Made by a program: the position numbers and the translations under genes | From: Kiloniellales bacterium | GTDB lineage: Bacteria > Pseudomonadota > Alphaproteobacteria > Kiloniellales > JAKSBE01 | Assembly (NCBI GenBank): GCA_028282935.1 | Contig: JANQGU010000085.1 | Location: 1 to 40,016 of the forward strand | Reading direction: 5' to 3' | Length of the DNA stretch: 40,016 nucleotides | The notes under the pieces: model-generated | Database searches by the model: none | What the model was told of the DNA's origin: nothing | What the model saw: the letters and a program-made list of their open reading frames with translations, nothing else | Shown here: positions 23,912 to 31,794 of the stretch, one piece after another | Layout: each line of letters begins with the position of its first letter | Position numbering within the stretch: the stretch's first letter is position 1

Positions 23912-24991
23912 TCAGGTCGAGTGGGCCTCGCCGGCGCCGCGGGCATCCCGACGGCCGCGGATCATCCGGACCACCCATTGCCCGAGATCGAAGGCGGTAT
24001 CGGTCAGCCGGCCGCGCAGGCCGGGCCGGCGCGCGGGCGCTTCGCGGGCCGCCTGCTCGAGGTCCCAGGACCGGACCGTGGCCTGCAGCGCGGTATCGAC
24101 CTCGATCGGCGGCTGCCAGCCCAGGTCGCGCACGATCTCCTGGTCGTCGAAGACCACCTCGCGGGTCAGGGCCCGGACCTCCTTGCCGCAGCCGGCAAAG
24201 CCGGCGAGCAGGCCCAGAAGCGGAGTTGGGCAGGGCCAGAGGTCGAGGTCGTGCTGCATGGCGTCGGCCAGGCGCTCCGCCAGCTCCGGCGTCGAGACGA
24301 CCTCGCCGTCGCTGACCGAGAAGGTGCGGTCGGCGGCGGCCGGGTGCTCCAGGCAGGCCTCGATCGCGCTGACCAGGTTGCCGACGAAAAGCAGGCTCAT
24401 CTGGTTCTGCACGCTGGCCAGCGGCAGCGGGCGGTCGCGCAGGATCGCCTCCGCCATCGCGCGCAGGGCGTCCTGCTTCTCCGGGCCGTAGAGCGCCGGC
24501 AGGCGCAGGACCACGAGCTCGAGCGCCGCGTCGGCGACGGTCTTGCGCAGCATCTGCTCGGCCTCGTGCTTGCTGGTCTCGAAGCCGGTCGGGTCCTCGC
24601 CGCGCTCTGCGGCGCGCACGCCGACGGAGCTGAGAAAGACCAGGCGCTTGATACCGTGGTCCATCGCCGCCTGGGCGAGAGAGGCGGTGCCGGCCACGTT
24701 GATCTGGTTATGAGCCACCAGCCAGCGGCCGAGGGGCTCGGTGAAGTCCTCGGTGGTCCCGGCGGCATGGACCACGATGTCGATGCCTTGAAGGGCGCTC
24801 TGCCAGTCGGTGTGGTCGTCGATGTCGCCGATGGCGACGTAGTCCACCCCCTCCTCCGCGTAGGACGGGCGCGCCCGCAAGGCGCCCCGGACCGCGAAGC
24901 CCCGGCGCGCCAGGAAACGGCAGACGTGATGGCCGACGAACCCGCCGGCCCCGGTAACCAGAACTGCCGCCTTGCGGCTCTCTTCCGACAT
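23912..24991 (-). CDS. NAD-dependent epimerase/dehydratase (extended SDR)
   Basis: This is a 359-residue extended SDR with nucleotide motif VLVTGAGGFVGHHVCRFL (residues 10-27), the acidic pair GDIDD, HAAGTTE, and SSVGV (121-125). Where the catalytic Tyr-x3-Lys is expected it has GFETSK (Phe137 and Lys141), so the tyrosine is replaced by phenylalanine. It may still bind NAD(P) but with altered or lost redox chemistry. The C-terminal part (about 210-359) is the substrate domain. Start ATG 24991 is chosen because the longer track ORF has no conserved sequence upstream. The substrate is unknown; a sugar nucleotide is the usual guess. It lies 162 bp upstream of potD. Confidence 0.82.
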   Translation of the reverse strand: MSEESRKAAVLVTGAGGFVGHHVCRFLARRGFAVRGALRARPSYAEEGVDYVAIGDIDDHTDWQSALQGIDIVVHAAGTTEDFTEPLGRWLVAHNQINVAGTASLAQAAMDHGIKRLVFLSSVGVRAAERGEDPTGFETSKHEAEQMLRKTVADAALELVVLRLPALYGPEKQDALRAMAEAILRDRPLPLASVQNQMSLLFVGNLVSAIEACLEHPAAADRTFSVSDGEVVSTPELAERLADAMQHDLDLWPCPTPLLGLLAGFAGCGKEVRALTREVVFDDQEIVRDLGWQPPIEVDTALQATVRSWDLEQAAREAPARRPGLRGRLTDTAFDLGQWVVRMIRGRRDARGAGEAHST

Positions 24992-25285
24992 CTGCCTGAT
25001 CCAGGCCTGATCGAACTCCGACTTCGCCCGCGGATCCGCGGGATACGATAAGGCTAACGCGGCATTCTTAAGCCTTTGTATCTTTGCGCCTTTTCTTCGC
25101 ATTTTGCACAAATTCAGGGCTTTGCCGGAGTCCTCCGCGGCGAGGGAGGCGGTCGGACGCAACAGCGTTGACGACTCCGGCGCGCGCACTTCATGGTAGC
25201 GCGCAACAAAGCTGCCGCAGGGGGGCAGAAGGCCGGGCCGCCGACGGGACCGCCGACGGGGCTGGGCCAGAAGGGAGAGGTTTTC

Positions 25286-26359
25286 TTGCCGGAATACCGT
25301 ATCGCAGCCATCCCGGGCGACGGGATCGGCGCCGAAGTCCTGGGCGCCGGTCTGCGGGTCCTCGAGGCCGTCGCGGCCCGCGAGACGGGCCTCGAACTGC
25401 AGGTCGAAAGCTTCCCCTGGGGCTCCGACCACTACCGTCGCGAGGGCCGGATGATGCCCGAGGACGCGCTGGAGACCCTCAAGGGCTTCGATGCCATCTA
25501 TTTCGGCGCCGTCGGCGATCCGGAGGTCCCCGACGACGTCACCCTCTGGGGCCTGCGCCTGGCCATCTGCCAGGGTTTCGACCAATACGCCAACCTGAGG
25601 CCGGCCCGGATCCTGCCCGGGGTCAAGAGCCCGCTGGCCGGGGTCGAGGGCGCCGACATCGACTGGATCATCGTCCGCGAGAACACCGAGGGCGAGTACT
25701 CCGGGGCCGGCGGCCGGGTCCATCGCGGCCTGCCGGAGGAGCTGGCGGTCGAGACCGCGGTCTTCACCCGCGGCGGCATCCGACGGGTCCAGAAGGTCGC
25801 CTTCGAGCTGGCCCGCAGCCGCCGGCGCAAGCACCTGACCCTGGTCACCAAGTCCAATGCCCAGCGCCACGGCATGGTGCTCTGGGACGAGGTCTTCGCC
25901 GAGCTGGCCGCCGACTACCCCGAGGTGACCACCGAGAAGGTCCTGGTCGACGCCATGACCACGCGCATGGTGCTGAAGCCCGGCAGCCTCGACGTCGTGG
26001 TCGCCTCCAACCTCCACGCCGACATCCTGAGCGACCTGGCGGCGGCGCTGTCCGGCAGCCTGGGCATCGCGCCGACCGCCAACCTCAACCCCGAGGGCGC
26101 CTTTCCCTCGATGTTCGAGCCGATCCACGGTGCCGGCTTCGACATCGCCGGCAAGGGCATCGCCAACCCGGTCGGCGCCTTCTGGTCGGCGGCGCTGCTG
26201 CTGGAGCACCTGGGCCAGGCCGGACCGGCCCGCGCCCTGATGACCGCGGTCGAGCAGACCCTGGCGGCCGGCGTGCTGACCCCCGACCTGGGCGGCAGCG
26301 CGACCACCGACGAGGTGACCGAGCAGGTCCGGCGCGCCCTGGAGGGGCTGAACGCCTAG
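25286..26359 (+). CDS. Tartrate/D-malate dehydrogenase-type decarboxylating dehydrogenase
   Basis: This 357-residue NAD-dependent beta-decarboxylating dehydrogenase belongs to the isocitrate/isopropylmalate family. The opening IAAIPGDGIGAEVLGAGLRVL, LRLAICQGFDQYANLRPARIL, RENTEGEYSG, LVTKSNAQRHGMVLWDEV and SNLHADILSDLAAALSGSLGIAPTANLN are typical of tartrate dehydrogenase/D-malate dehydrogenase (Ttu/DmlA) rather than LeuB. It would oxidise tartrate or D-malate. The start is TTG 25286, with AGGGAGAGG 5 bases upstream. The longer track start (25193) adds a low-complexity leader with no ribosome site. No transporter or regulator for tartrate is adjacent. It is divergent from the epimerase gene, 294 bp away. 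Confidence 0.88.
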   Translation: MPEYRIAAIPGDGIGAEVLGAGLRVLEAVAARETGLELQVESFPWGSDHYRREGRMMPEDALETLKGFDAIYFGAVGDPEVPDDVTLWGLRLAICQGFDQYANLRPARILPGVKSPLAGVEGADIDWIIVRENTEGEYSGAGGRVHRGLPEELAVETAVFTRGGIRRVQKVAFELARSRRRKHLTLVTKSNAQRHGMVLWDEVFAELAADYPEVTTEKVLVDAMTTRMVLKPGSLDVVVASNLHADILSDLAAALSGSLGIAPTANLNPEGAFPSMFEPIHGAGFDIAGKGIANPVGAFWSAALLLEHLGQAGPARALMTAVEQTLAAGVLTPDLGGSATTDEVTEQVRRALEGLNA

Positions 26360-26384
26360 CTCCTTTTTTGGGGCGGTTTTCCCG

Positions 26385-26420
26385 CTCAAGCCTTTGTGAT
26401 GCGACTCAAGACCTTGTGAT
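26385..26420 (+). repeat. 16-bp direct repeat, 20-bp period, upstream of DUF3179 gene
   Basis: ctcaagcctttgtgat (26385-26400) and ctcaagaccttgtgat (26405-26420) match at 14 of 16 positions with a 20-bp period, about two helical turns. They lie 40-75 bp before ATG 26460. The 10-mer aagcctttgt also appears at 25070-25079, in the divergent region upstream of the dehydrogenase and epimerase genes. This is a candidate operator for an unknown regulator. Confidence 0.6.
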
Positions 26421-26459
26421 TGGCCCGTGACGCCTTGGCCGCGCCAAGCTGGGGCCACG

Positions 26460-27506
26460 ATGTCAGCGCGCGATTCCCTTGTTTCGAGGCTTTGGCGGCC
26501 CGGTCGACGCTGGGGACGACGATGGGCTGCCCCTGGGGTGCTGGCCGCGCTGCTTCTGGCCGTGGTCCTGGCGCTGCCGGTCTCGGCGCCGGCGAACTCC
26601 TGGCAGGCGGCCTGGCCGCGCACCGACTTCTCGCTGCACAGCGTGCCGCTGGAGGAGATCATCTCCGGCGGCCCGGGCAAGGACGGCATCCCCTCGATCG
26701 ACGCGCCGAGCTTCGTCTCGGTCGCCGAGATGCTGGCCCGCGACGAGCTCGCGCCCCAGGAGCCGGTGATCGGCTTCGCCATCGAGGGCGACGCCCGCGC
26801 CTATCCCCTGCGGATCCTGACCTGGCACGAGATCGTCAACGACGAGGTCGGCGGCCGGCCGGTCGCGGTCACCTATTGCCCGCTCTGCAACTCGGCGGTG
26901 GTCTTCGACCGCCGCCTGGACGACCGGGTCCTGGAGTTCGGCGTCACCGGCAAGCTGCGCAAGTCCGACATGGTGATGTACGACCGCAACACCGAGAGCT
27001 GGTGGCAGCAGTTCCTCGGCGAGGCCATCGTCGGCGAGCTGACCGGCAGCCGGCTGAAGGCGATCCCGGCGCGCCTGGAGTCCTGGGAGAAGTTCTCGGC
27101 GCGGCATGCCGACGGCAAGGTGCTGGTGCCCAACGGCGACGTCCGCCGGCCCTACGGGGTCAACCCCTACCGTGGCTACGACAGGTCGCAGACGCCCTTC
27201 CTCTACCGCGGCGACTATCCAAAGGACATCGCGCCCATGACCCGCGTGGTCGCGGTGGGGACGCAGGCCTGGAGCCTGCCGCTGCTGCGCGACAAGGGCC
27301 GGATCGAGAGCGGCGACCTGGTGCTGACCTGGACGCCCGGGCAGAGCTCGGCGCTCGACAGCGAGACCATCGCCGAGGGCCGCGACGTCGGCAACGTGGT
27401 GGTGCAGCGCAAGACCGGCTCGGGCCTGGCCGACGTGCCCTACGACGTGACCTTCGCCTTCGTGTTTCACGCCTTCCAGCCTGAGGGGACCTGGCACCTG
27501 AAGTGA
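26460..27506 (+). CDS. DUF3179 domain protein, exported
   Basis: This is a 348-residue DUF3179 protein. An N-terminal arginine-rich stretch is followed by a hydrophobic segment, APGVLAALLLAVVLALPVSAPANS, so it is probably a cleaved signal or membrane anchor. The family core follows: GFAIEGDARAYPLRILTWHEIVND, TYCPLCNSAVVFDR (the conserved CxxC), and VTGKLRKSDMVMYDRNTESWW. The C-terminal domain repeats the beta-rich fold. The function of the family is not established; the CPLC pair suggests metal or redox chemistry. I use ATG 26460; the track GTG 26427 is possible. It follows the tartrate-type dehydrogenase by 100 bp. Confidence 0.85.
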   Translation: MSARDSLVSRLWRPGRRWGRRWAAPGVLAALLLAVVLALPVSAPANSWQAAWPRTDFSLHSVPLEEIISGGPGKDGIPSIDAPSFVSVAEMLARDELAPQEPVIGFAIEGDARAYPLRILTWHEIVNDEVGGRPVAVTYCPLCNSAVVFDRRLDDRVLEFGVTGKLRKSDMVMYDRNTESWWQQFLGEAIVGELTGSRLKAIPARLESWEKFSARHADGKVLVPNGDVRRPYGVNPYRGYDRSQTPFLYRGDYPKDIAPMTRVVAVGTQAWSLPLLRDKGRIESGDLVLTWTPGQSSALDSETIAEGRDVGNVVVQRKTGSGLADVPYDVTFAFVFHAFQPEGTWHLK

Positions 27507-27570
27507 CCGAGACGACAGGATCCGCCTTCGGGCGGTCACGGGGCGTGGGGTGGTTGTGGCACGGGCCGCC

Positions 27571-28812
27571 TCACGCCCTACCCTTTTCCGGGTCCCGGGC
27601 GGAGATCATCCCGGCCCGCAGCAGGAGAAAGGCCAGCAGCGGCGCGAGCGCGGCCAGCGCGAAGGAGGCCGTCGGCGCCCAGGCGTAGAGACCGCCGAGC
27701 AGGGCACCGCAGGCATAGCCCAGGGTCTGCGCCGAGGCGGAGACCCCCATGACCCGGCCCCGTCGAGCGGTGCCGGCGAGCGCCAGCAGAACCGCGGTCC
27801 CGATCGGAAAGGCGACGGAGACCGCGGCCCCGACAGCGATCACGCCGACGATGAAGTGCGGCGCGCTTGCGCCCCAGGCGAGGATGCCGCAGCCCGCCGA
27901 GGCGAGCAGGCAGAGCAGTCCCAGCAGCCCGGCGCGGCCCGACTTGAGCCGTCGGGCGAGGAGAAGCTGCATCGTCAGGGCCGCCAAGGCCCCCAGGGTC
28001 AACAGCAGAGCGACGAACTGGACCGAAGCCGTGGCATCGAGGCCGAGCCGCGTCTGGACATGGAGCCCGAGGGTGAACTGGAGCTGGCCCAGCATGGTGG
28101 TCAGCAGGAAAACTCCGGCGAGGGCGCGGAAGACTCCGCCGGGCCCGCTGCCGCCCTCCACCGGCGCGGCGGCGCGGGGCGGCGTGGGCAGGAACAGCAG
28201 GGCGACGAAAGCCAAGAGCGCCGCCGCCAGCAGGGCGTAGAGCGGCAAGAGCGGCGCCAGGACCGTCAGCGCGGCGGCTAGGGGCGGTCCGAGCAGGCGC
28301 CCGGCGGTCATCGCGGCCGAGAGCCCGGCCAGGCCGCGCAGGCGCCCCGACTCGGCCGCCACGTCCCCGACCCAGGCCTGGGCGAGCGGAAACAGGGCCG
28401 CGGAGGCCGCGCCGTAGACCACCCGGGCGGCCAGGAGACCGAAGAGCCCGGTCTCCGGCGCGATCCTCTCCGCGGCGACGGCTTCCAGGACGAGCAGGAA
28501 ACCGGCGTGGCCGAGCAGCAGGACGAGGCTGCCGCCCAGCATCACCCCGCGCCGGCCCAGGCGGTCGGCCAGGCGGCCCCAAAGCGGCGCCGCCAGGAAG
28601 AACGCCAGTATGCCGGCGGTCATGACCAGGCTGAGGCCAGCGGCGCCGATCCGGGACTCCGCCGCCAGGATCGGCAGCAGGGTGAAGAGCATCGATTGCC
28701 CGAGGCCGACCACCGAGACCGCCAGACAGAGCGGCAGCATCCGGGGCGACGGCGCCGATGCCTCGTCGTGCAACACCATGGACTTCCCAAGGGGTTGGGA
28801 TTCCTGGCTCAT
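27571..28812 (-). CDS. MFS exporter, ShiF-like, of the siderophore locus
   Basis: This 413-residue, twelve-helix major facilitator has motif A as GRLADRLGRRGVMLGG near residues 78-93 and a second copy, RRLKSGRAGL, in the C-terminal half. ATG 28812 has an excellent AGGAGG 8 bases upstream; the much longer track ORF is an artefact. It is divergent from iucA across 136 bp. In known aerobactin loci the MFS gene shiF lies upstream of iucABCD and is implicated in siderophore export, so this is probably the siderophore exporter. It should share Fur control through the common intergenic region. Confidence 0.87.
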   Translation of the reverse strand: MSQESQPLGKSMVLHDEASAPSPRMLPLCLAVSVVGLGQSMLFTLLPILAAESRIGAAGLSLVMTAGILAFFLAAPLWGRLADRLGRRGVMLGGSLVLLLGHAGFLLVLEAVAAERIAPETGLFGLLAARVVYGAASAALFPLAQAWVGDVAAESGRLRGLAGLSAAMTAGRLLGPPLAAALTVLAPLLPLYALLAAALLAFVALLFLPTPPRAAAPVEGGSGPGGVFRALAGVFLLTTMLGQLQFTLGLHVQTRLGLDATASVQFVALLLTLGALAALTMQLLLARRLKSGRAGLLGLLCLLASAGCGILAWGASAPHFIVGVIAVGAAVSVAFPIGTAVLLALAGTARRGRVMGVSASAQTLGYACGALLGGLYAWAPTASFALAALAPLLAFLLLRAGMISARDPEKGRA

Positions 28813-28858
28813 CCGGACAACCTCCTGCGAGTTGTTTTTCGAGCAATACAGGGTATAG

Positions 28859-28878
28859 TTGCAAGACTCTTCTTGCAA
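28859..28878. promoter_or_regulatory. Perfect 8-4-8 inverted repeat in iuc/MFS intergenic region
   Basis: TTGCAAGA-ctct-TCTTGCAA is a perfect 8-bp inverted repeat with a 4-bp spacer. Its right half overlaps the -35 hexamer of the candidate iucA promoter and it abuts the Fur-type palindrome. A second repressor or activator could bind here, or it could form part of an extended Fur array. The regulator is unidentified. Confidence 0.6.
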
Positions 28879-28901
28879 TTGCGAATCATTCGCATTATGC
28901 T
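28873..28901 (+). promoter_or_regulatory. Sigma70-like promoter for the iucABCD operon
   Basis: TTGCAA (28873-28878), a 17-nt spacer and TATGCT (28896-28901) lie 48 bp before the iucA ATG. The Fur-type palindrome occupies almost the entire spacer, so iron-loaded Fur would block polymerase directly. Confidence 0.6.
28880..28894. promoter_or_regulatory. Fur-type 7-1-7 palindrome
   Basis: TGCGAATCATTCGCA is a perfect 7-1-7 inverted repeat with the same skeleton as the Fur 15-mer TGATAATCATTATCA and the common TGAGAATCATTCTCA variant. It sits between the divergent siderophore exporter and biosynthesis genes. Iron repression by Fur (or a Fur-family protein) is the expected function. Confidence 0.7.
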
Positions 28902-28948
28902 GCGCCGCACACCACCCAGGCAACAGGGCAGTCAGACCAGGAGCCGGA

Positions 28949-30760
28949 ATGCCGTCGACACGACCTCTCGCGCCCTCCGCCGGCGCCTTCCTCAACGCTC
29001 TCCTGCGGGAGGTTTCGGACTGGGAGCTGGTTCGCGCGCCGCTCGGCGACATCAGCCTCCAGGCCGTCTCGCTGCCGTTGGCCGGCAAAGGCGCGCGCCT
29101 CCTGGTTCCCGTGCAGCGGCTGTCCTCCGCCGGAAGGCACCGCTTCTTGGAGCCTCTGCTCCTGGTCGAGACGGGCGCGCCGCCCCGCGAGATCGCGTTT
29201 CGACGCTTCGCCGAGCTGGTCATCGGCGACGCGGCACTGGTCGGACGGATCAGCCCCGAGGCGCGGGCCCTGTTCCTCGCCCGGCTGGACGACAGCGAGC
29301 GGCGGATCCGGAAGGTGCTCGAGGCCCGGAGGCAGGACCTGGACGCGCTCTTCGCCGCGCCCCTCCGCTTCATCGAGGCGGAGCAGGCCCTCCTTCTCGG
29401 GCATCCCGTGCATCCGACCCCGAAGAGCTATGACGAGTTCTCCGAGTCCGACGCCGGCGACTTCGCCCCGGAGTTCGCCTCGGCCTTTCCGCTCCGCTGG
29501 TTCCTGGTCCGCCGCCAGCACCTCCAGGCCTCGGGGACCGAAGACCTGCCATTGGAGGCCGCGCTCGAGGGCCTGGTGACCTCCGATCCGGCGCTGCCGC
29601 CCGCGGCCCGCAGCGAGCTGCTGGGCGATTCCCGGCGCCTGCCCCTGCCGGTCCATCCCTGGCAAGCGCAGCGGCTTCTCGAGCTGCCGGCGCTGCGCCG
29701 CCTGCTCGCCACCGGCGAGCTGATCGATCTCGGCCCGAAGGGCAGCGCCTACAGGCCGACCTCCTCCTTGCGGACGCTCTACGCCGAGCATAGCGACTTC
29801 ATGCTGAAGTTCTCCATCAGCCTGCGGGTCACCAACTCGCTGCGCGTCCTGCTGCCGAAGGAGTGGGAGCGCGGCAAGGAAGTGCATCGCCTGCTGCAGA
29901 GCCCGCTCTGGCGCGAGATCGCCCGGCGCCTGCCCAGCTTCAAGGTCATGAGCGAGCCGGTCCACCTGGCCCTGCGGGATCCGGAGGGCGGGCCGCTCTT
30001 GGAAAGCGCCGTGATCCTGCGCCGGAACCCCTTCCGCGGCGAGGCCGCGCAGGACGCCTGCGTCATGGCGACCCTCTGCCAGGACCATCCCCTGGGCGGC
30101 CGGAGCCGCCTGGCCTGGCACGTCAGGCGGATCGCGGCCCGCGAGGGCATCTCGGCCGAAGCCGCCGGCGCAGCCTGGTTCCGGCGCTTCTGCACGGTCG
30201 CCCTGCGGCCCCTGCTGATCCTCCAGGCCGACTACGGCCTGCTGTTCGGCGCGCACCAGCAGAACACCGTCCTGCGCCTGGAACAGGACTATCCGGCCGT
30301 CCTCTACTACCGGGACTGCCAGGGCACCGGCTACTGCGACAGCCGGATCGCGGAGCTGACCGAGGCCCTCCCCGGCCTCGGCGAGCTGGCGGAGAACACG
30401 GTCGAGGACGCGCTCGGCCACCGGCTCCTCGGCTACTACCTGATCGTCAACAACGTCTTCAACGTCATCGCCAGCCTGGCCCATGCCGGCCTGGGCCGGG
30501 AGCCGCGGCTCTTCGAGCAGCTCCGCCGCTTCCTCCTCGACCTGCGCGAGGACGGCCTGCGCGACCCCAGCTTCGTGGACGGCCTGCTGCGGACCCCCGA
30601 GATCTGGTCGAAGGGCAACTTCCTGACCTGCCTGCAGAACATCAACGAGAACCACAGGGGCGGCGAACAGCTAGCGGTCTATCGGCCGATGGCGAATCCG
30701 ATCGCCGCGCGCGACGCGCCCGCCCTCGCCGCCGCCCCCATCCTCGCCGACGCCGGCTAG
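28949..30760 (+). CDS. iucA: NIS siderophore synthetase, IucA-type
   Basis: This is a 603-residue IucA/IucC-family synthetase that joins citrate to an N-acyl-N-hydroxy-amine through an adenylate. The family landmarks are visible: GHPVHPTPKS (about residues 150-159), LPVHPWQ (about 232-238), AYRPTSSLRTLY, KFSISLRVTNSLR, and LFGAHQQN near 430. ATG 28949 with GGAGCCGG upstream is preferred; the track TTG 28859 would read through the operator region. It is the first gene of an operon in the iucA-B-C-D order, so it should make the first citrate-hydroxamate amide. The exact amine (lysine-, ornithine- or diamine-derived) cannot be read from sequence. Confidence 0.9.
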   Translation: MPSTRPLAPSAGAFLNALLREVSDWELVRAPLGDISLQAVSLPLAGKGARLLVPVQRLSSAGRHRFLEPLLLVETGAPPREIAFRRFAELVIGDAALVGRISPEARALFLARLDDSERRIRKVLEARRQDLDALFAAPLRFIEAEQALLLGHPVHPTPKSYDEFSESDAGDFAPEFASAFPLRWFLVRRQHLQASGTEDLPLEAALEGLVTSDPALPPAARSELLGDSRRLPLPVHPWQAQRLLELPALRRLLATGELIDLGPKGSAYRPTSSLRTLYAEHSDFMLKFSISLRVTNSLRVLLPKEWERGKEVHRLLQSPLWREIARRLPSFKVMSEPVHLALRDPEGGPLLESAVILRRNPFRGEAAQDACVMATLCQDHPLGGRSRLAWHVRRIAAREGISAEAAGAAWFRRFCTVALRPLLILQADYGLLFGAHQQNTVLRLEQDYPAVLYYRDCQGTGYCDSRIAELTEALPGLGELAENTVEDALGHRLLGYYLIVNNVFNVIASLAHAGLGREPRLFEQLRRFLLDLREDGLRDPSFVDGLLRTPEIWSKGNFLTCLQNINENHRGGEQLAVYRPMANPIAARDAPALAAAPILADAG

Positions 30761-30804
30761 CCCGGCGCCGCAGCCACACCACGAGCCAGATCGCGAGACC
30801 CAGC

Positions 30805-31794
30805 ATGCTCAAGAGCGCGCCAGTCCTGCTGCCCCTCGAAGACGAAGGGCGGCTCCTGGTCCGGGCCGAAGCCGGACCCGAGGAATCCGTCCTGCTGTCA
30901 CTGCAAGACCCGGGACCCGCGGAGGGCGGGGCGCCGGGCCGGGCCTCGGTTCTCCGCTTCCTCGAGTCGGCCTTCGCCCGCTTCCCCGAGGCGCAGGAGC
31001 TGGAGCTGGCCCCGGATCTGGCGGCGACCCTCTGCGCCGAGGGCGACGACATCCCCTTGCTGCCGGCCAAGGGACATGGGCACGGCGAGGCCGCCGGGAT
31101 CTGCCGGCGGGCGATGTTCTTCCAGCGCAGGACGCCCTGGCTGCGCGGCCGGCCGGCGAGCCGCTTCCCCCTGGCCCCGACGCCGGGCCCCCACGGCCAG
31201 CCCCACCCGATCCGGCCGCCGCAGCCCGAGGGCACGGTCTACGAGCGCTTCGATCCGCAGCTCGGCATGACGGTCAGCTTTCGCGGCATCGACCCGGTCG
31301 GCGACCTGGAGCGGTTCCACGCCTGGATGAACGACGGCCGCGTCGCCTTCTTCTGGGAGCTGGCGAAGCCTGAGCCCGAGCTGGCGCGCTACCTCGAGGA
31401 CCTGCGGGACGACCCCCACGCCTTCGGCCTGATCGGCTGCTTCGACGGCGATCCGGCGGGATACTTCGAGGCCTACTGGGCCAAGGAGGACCGGCTCGGC
31501 GCCCACTACGAGGCCGAGGACTACGACCGCGGCTGGCACGGGCTGATCGGCAATCCGAAGCACCTGGGTCGGGCCAAGACCCTGGCCTGGCTGCGCAGCC
31601 TGACCCACTACCTCTTCCTCGACGACATCCGGACCCGCAAGGTCGTGGGCGAGCCCAACGCCGCCCACAAGAAGCTGCTGCGCTACGCCGACGCGGTCGC
31701 CTACTACAAGGTCAAGGAGTTCGACTTCCCGCACAAGCGCGCGGCCCTGATGCACTGCGACCGCGAGGCCTTCTTCGACAAGGTGCGGCTGTGA
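30805..31794 (+). CDS. iucB: Siderophore N-acyltransferase, IucB-type GNAT
   Basis: This 329-residue protein has a variable N-terminal half and a GNAT acyltransferase C-terminal half (about 150-325). The C-terminal half contains YERFDPQLGMTVSFRGIDPVGDLERFHAWMNDGRVAFFWEL, DYDRGWHGLIGNPKHLGRAKTLAWLRSLTHYLFLDD and EPNAAHKKLLRYADAVAYYKVKEFDFPHKRA, all typical of the IucB/RhbD siderophore family. It transfers an acyl group (acetyl in aerobactin) to the hydroxylated amine made by IucD. The start is ATG 30805, 44 bp after iucA. Its stop overlaps the iucC GTG by 4 bp. Confidence 0.9.
   Translation: MLKSAPVLLPLEDEGRLLVRAEAGPEESVLLSLQDPGPAEGGAPGRASVLRFLESAFARFPEAQELELAPDLAATLCAEGDDIPLLPAKGHGHGEAAGICRRAMFFQRRTPWLRGRPASRFPLAPTPGPHGQPHPIRPPQPEGTVYERFDPQLGMTVSFRGIDPVGDLERFHAWMNDGRVAFFWELAKPEPELARYLEDLRDDPHAFGLIGCFDGDPAGYFEAYWAKEDRLGAHYEAEDYDRGWHGLIGNPKHLGRAKTLAWLRSLTHYLFLDDIRTRKVVGEPNAAHKKLLRYADAVAYYKVKEFDFPHKRAALMHCDREAFFDKVRL

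Noticed and set aside
25193-25285. N-terminal extension of the dehydrogenase from ATG 25193
   Set aside because: The extension is repetitive (PPTGPPTG), has no ribosome site and is not part of the family; TTG 25286 has a strong Shine-Dalgarno.
26363-26385. T-run and gggcggttttcccgc after the tartrate-type dehydrogenase as an intrinsic terminator
   Set aside because: The T-run precedes rather than follows the short imperfect stem, so the order is wrong for a plus-strand terminator, and on the minus strand there is no gene it would end.
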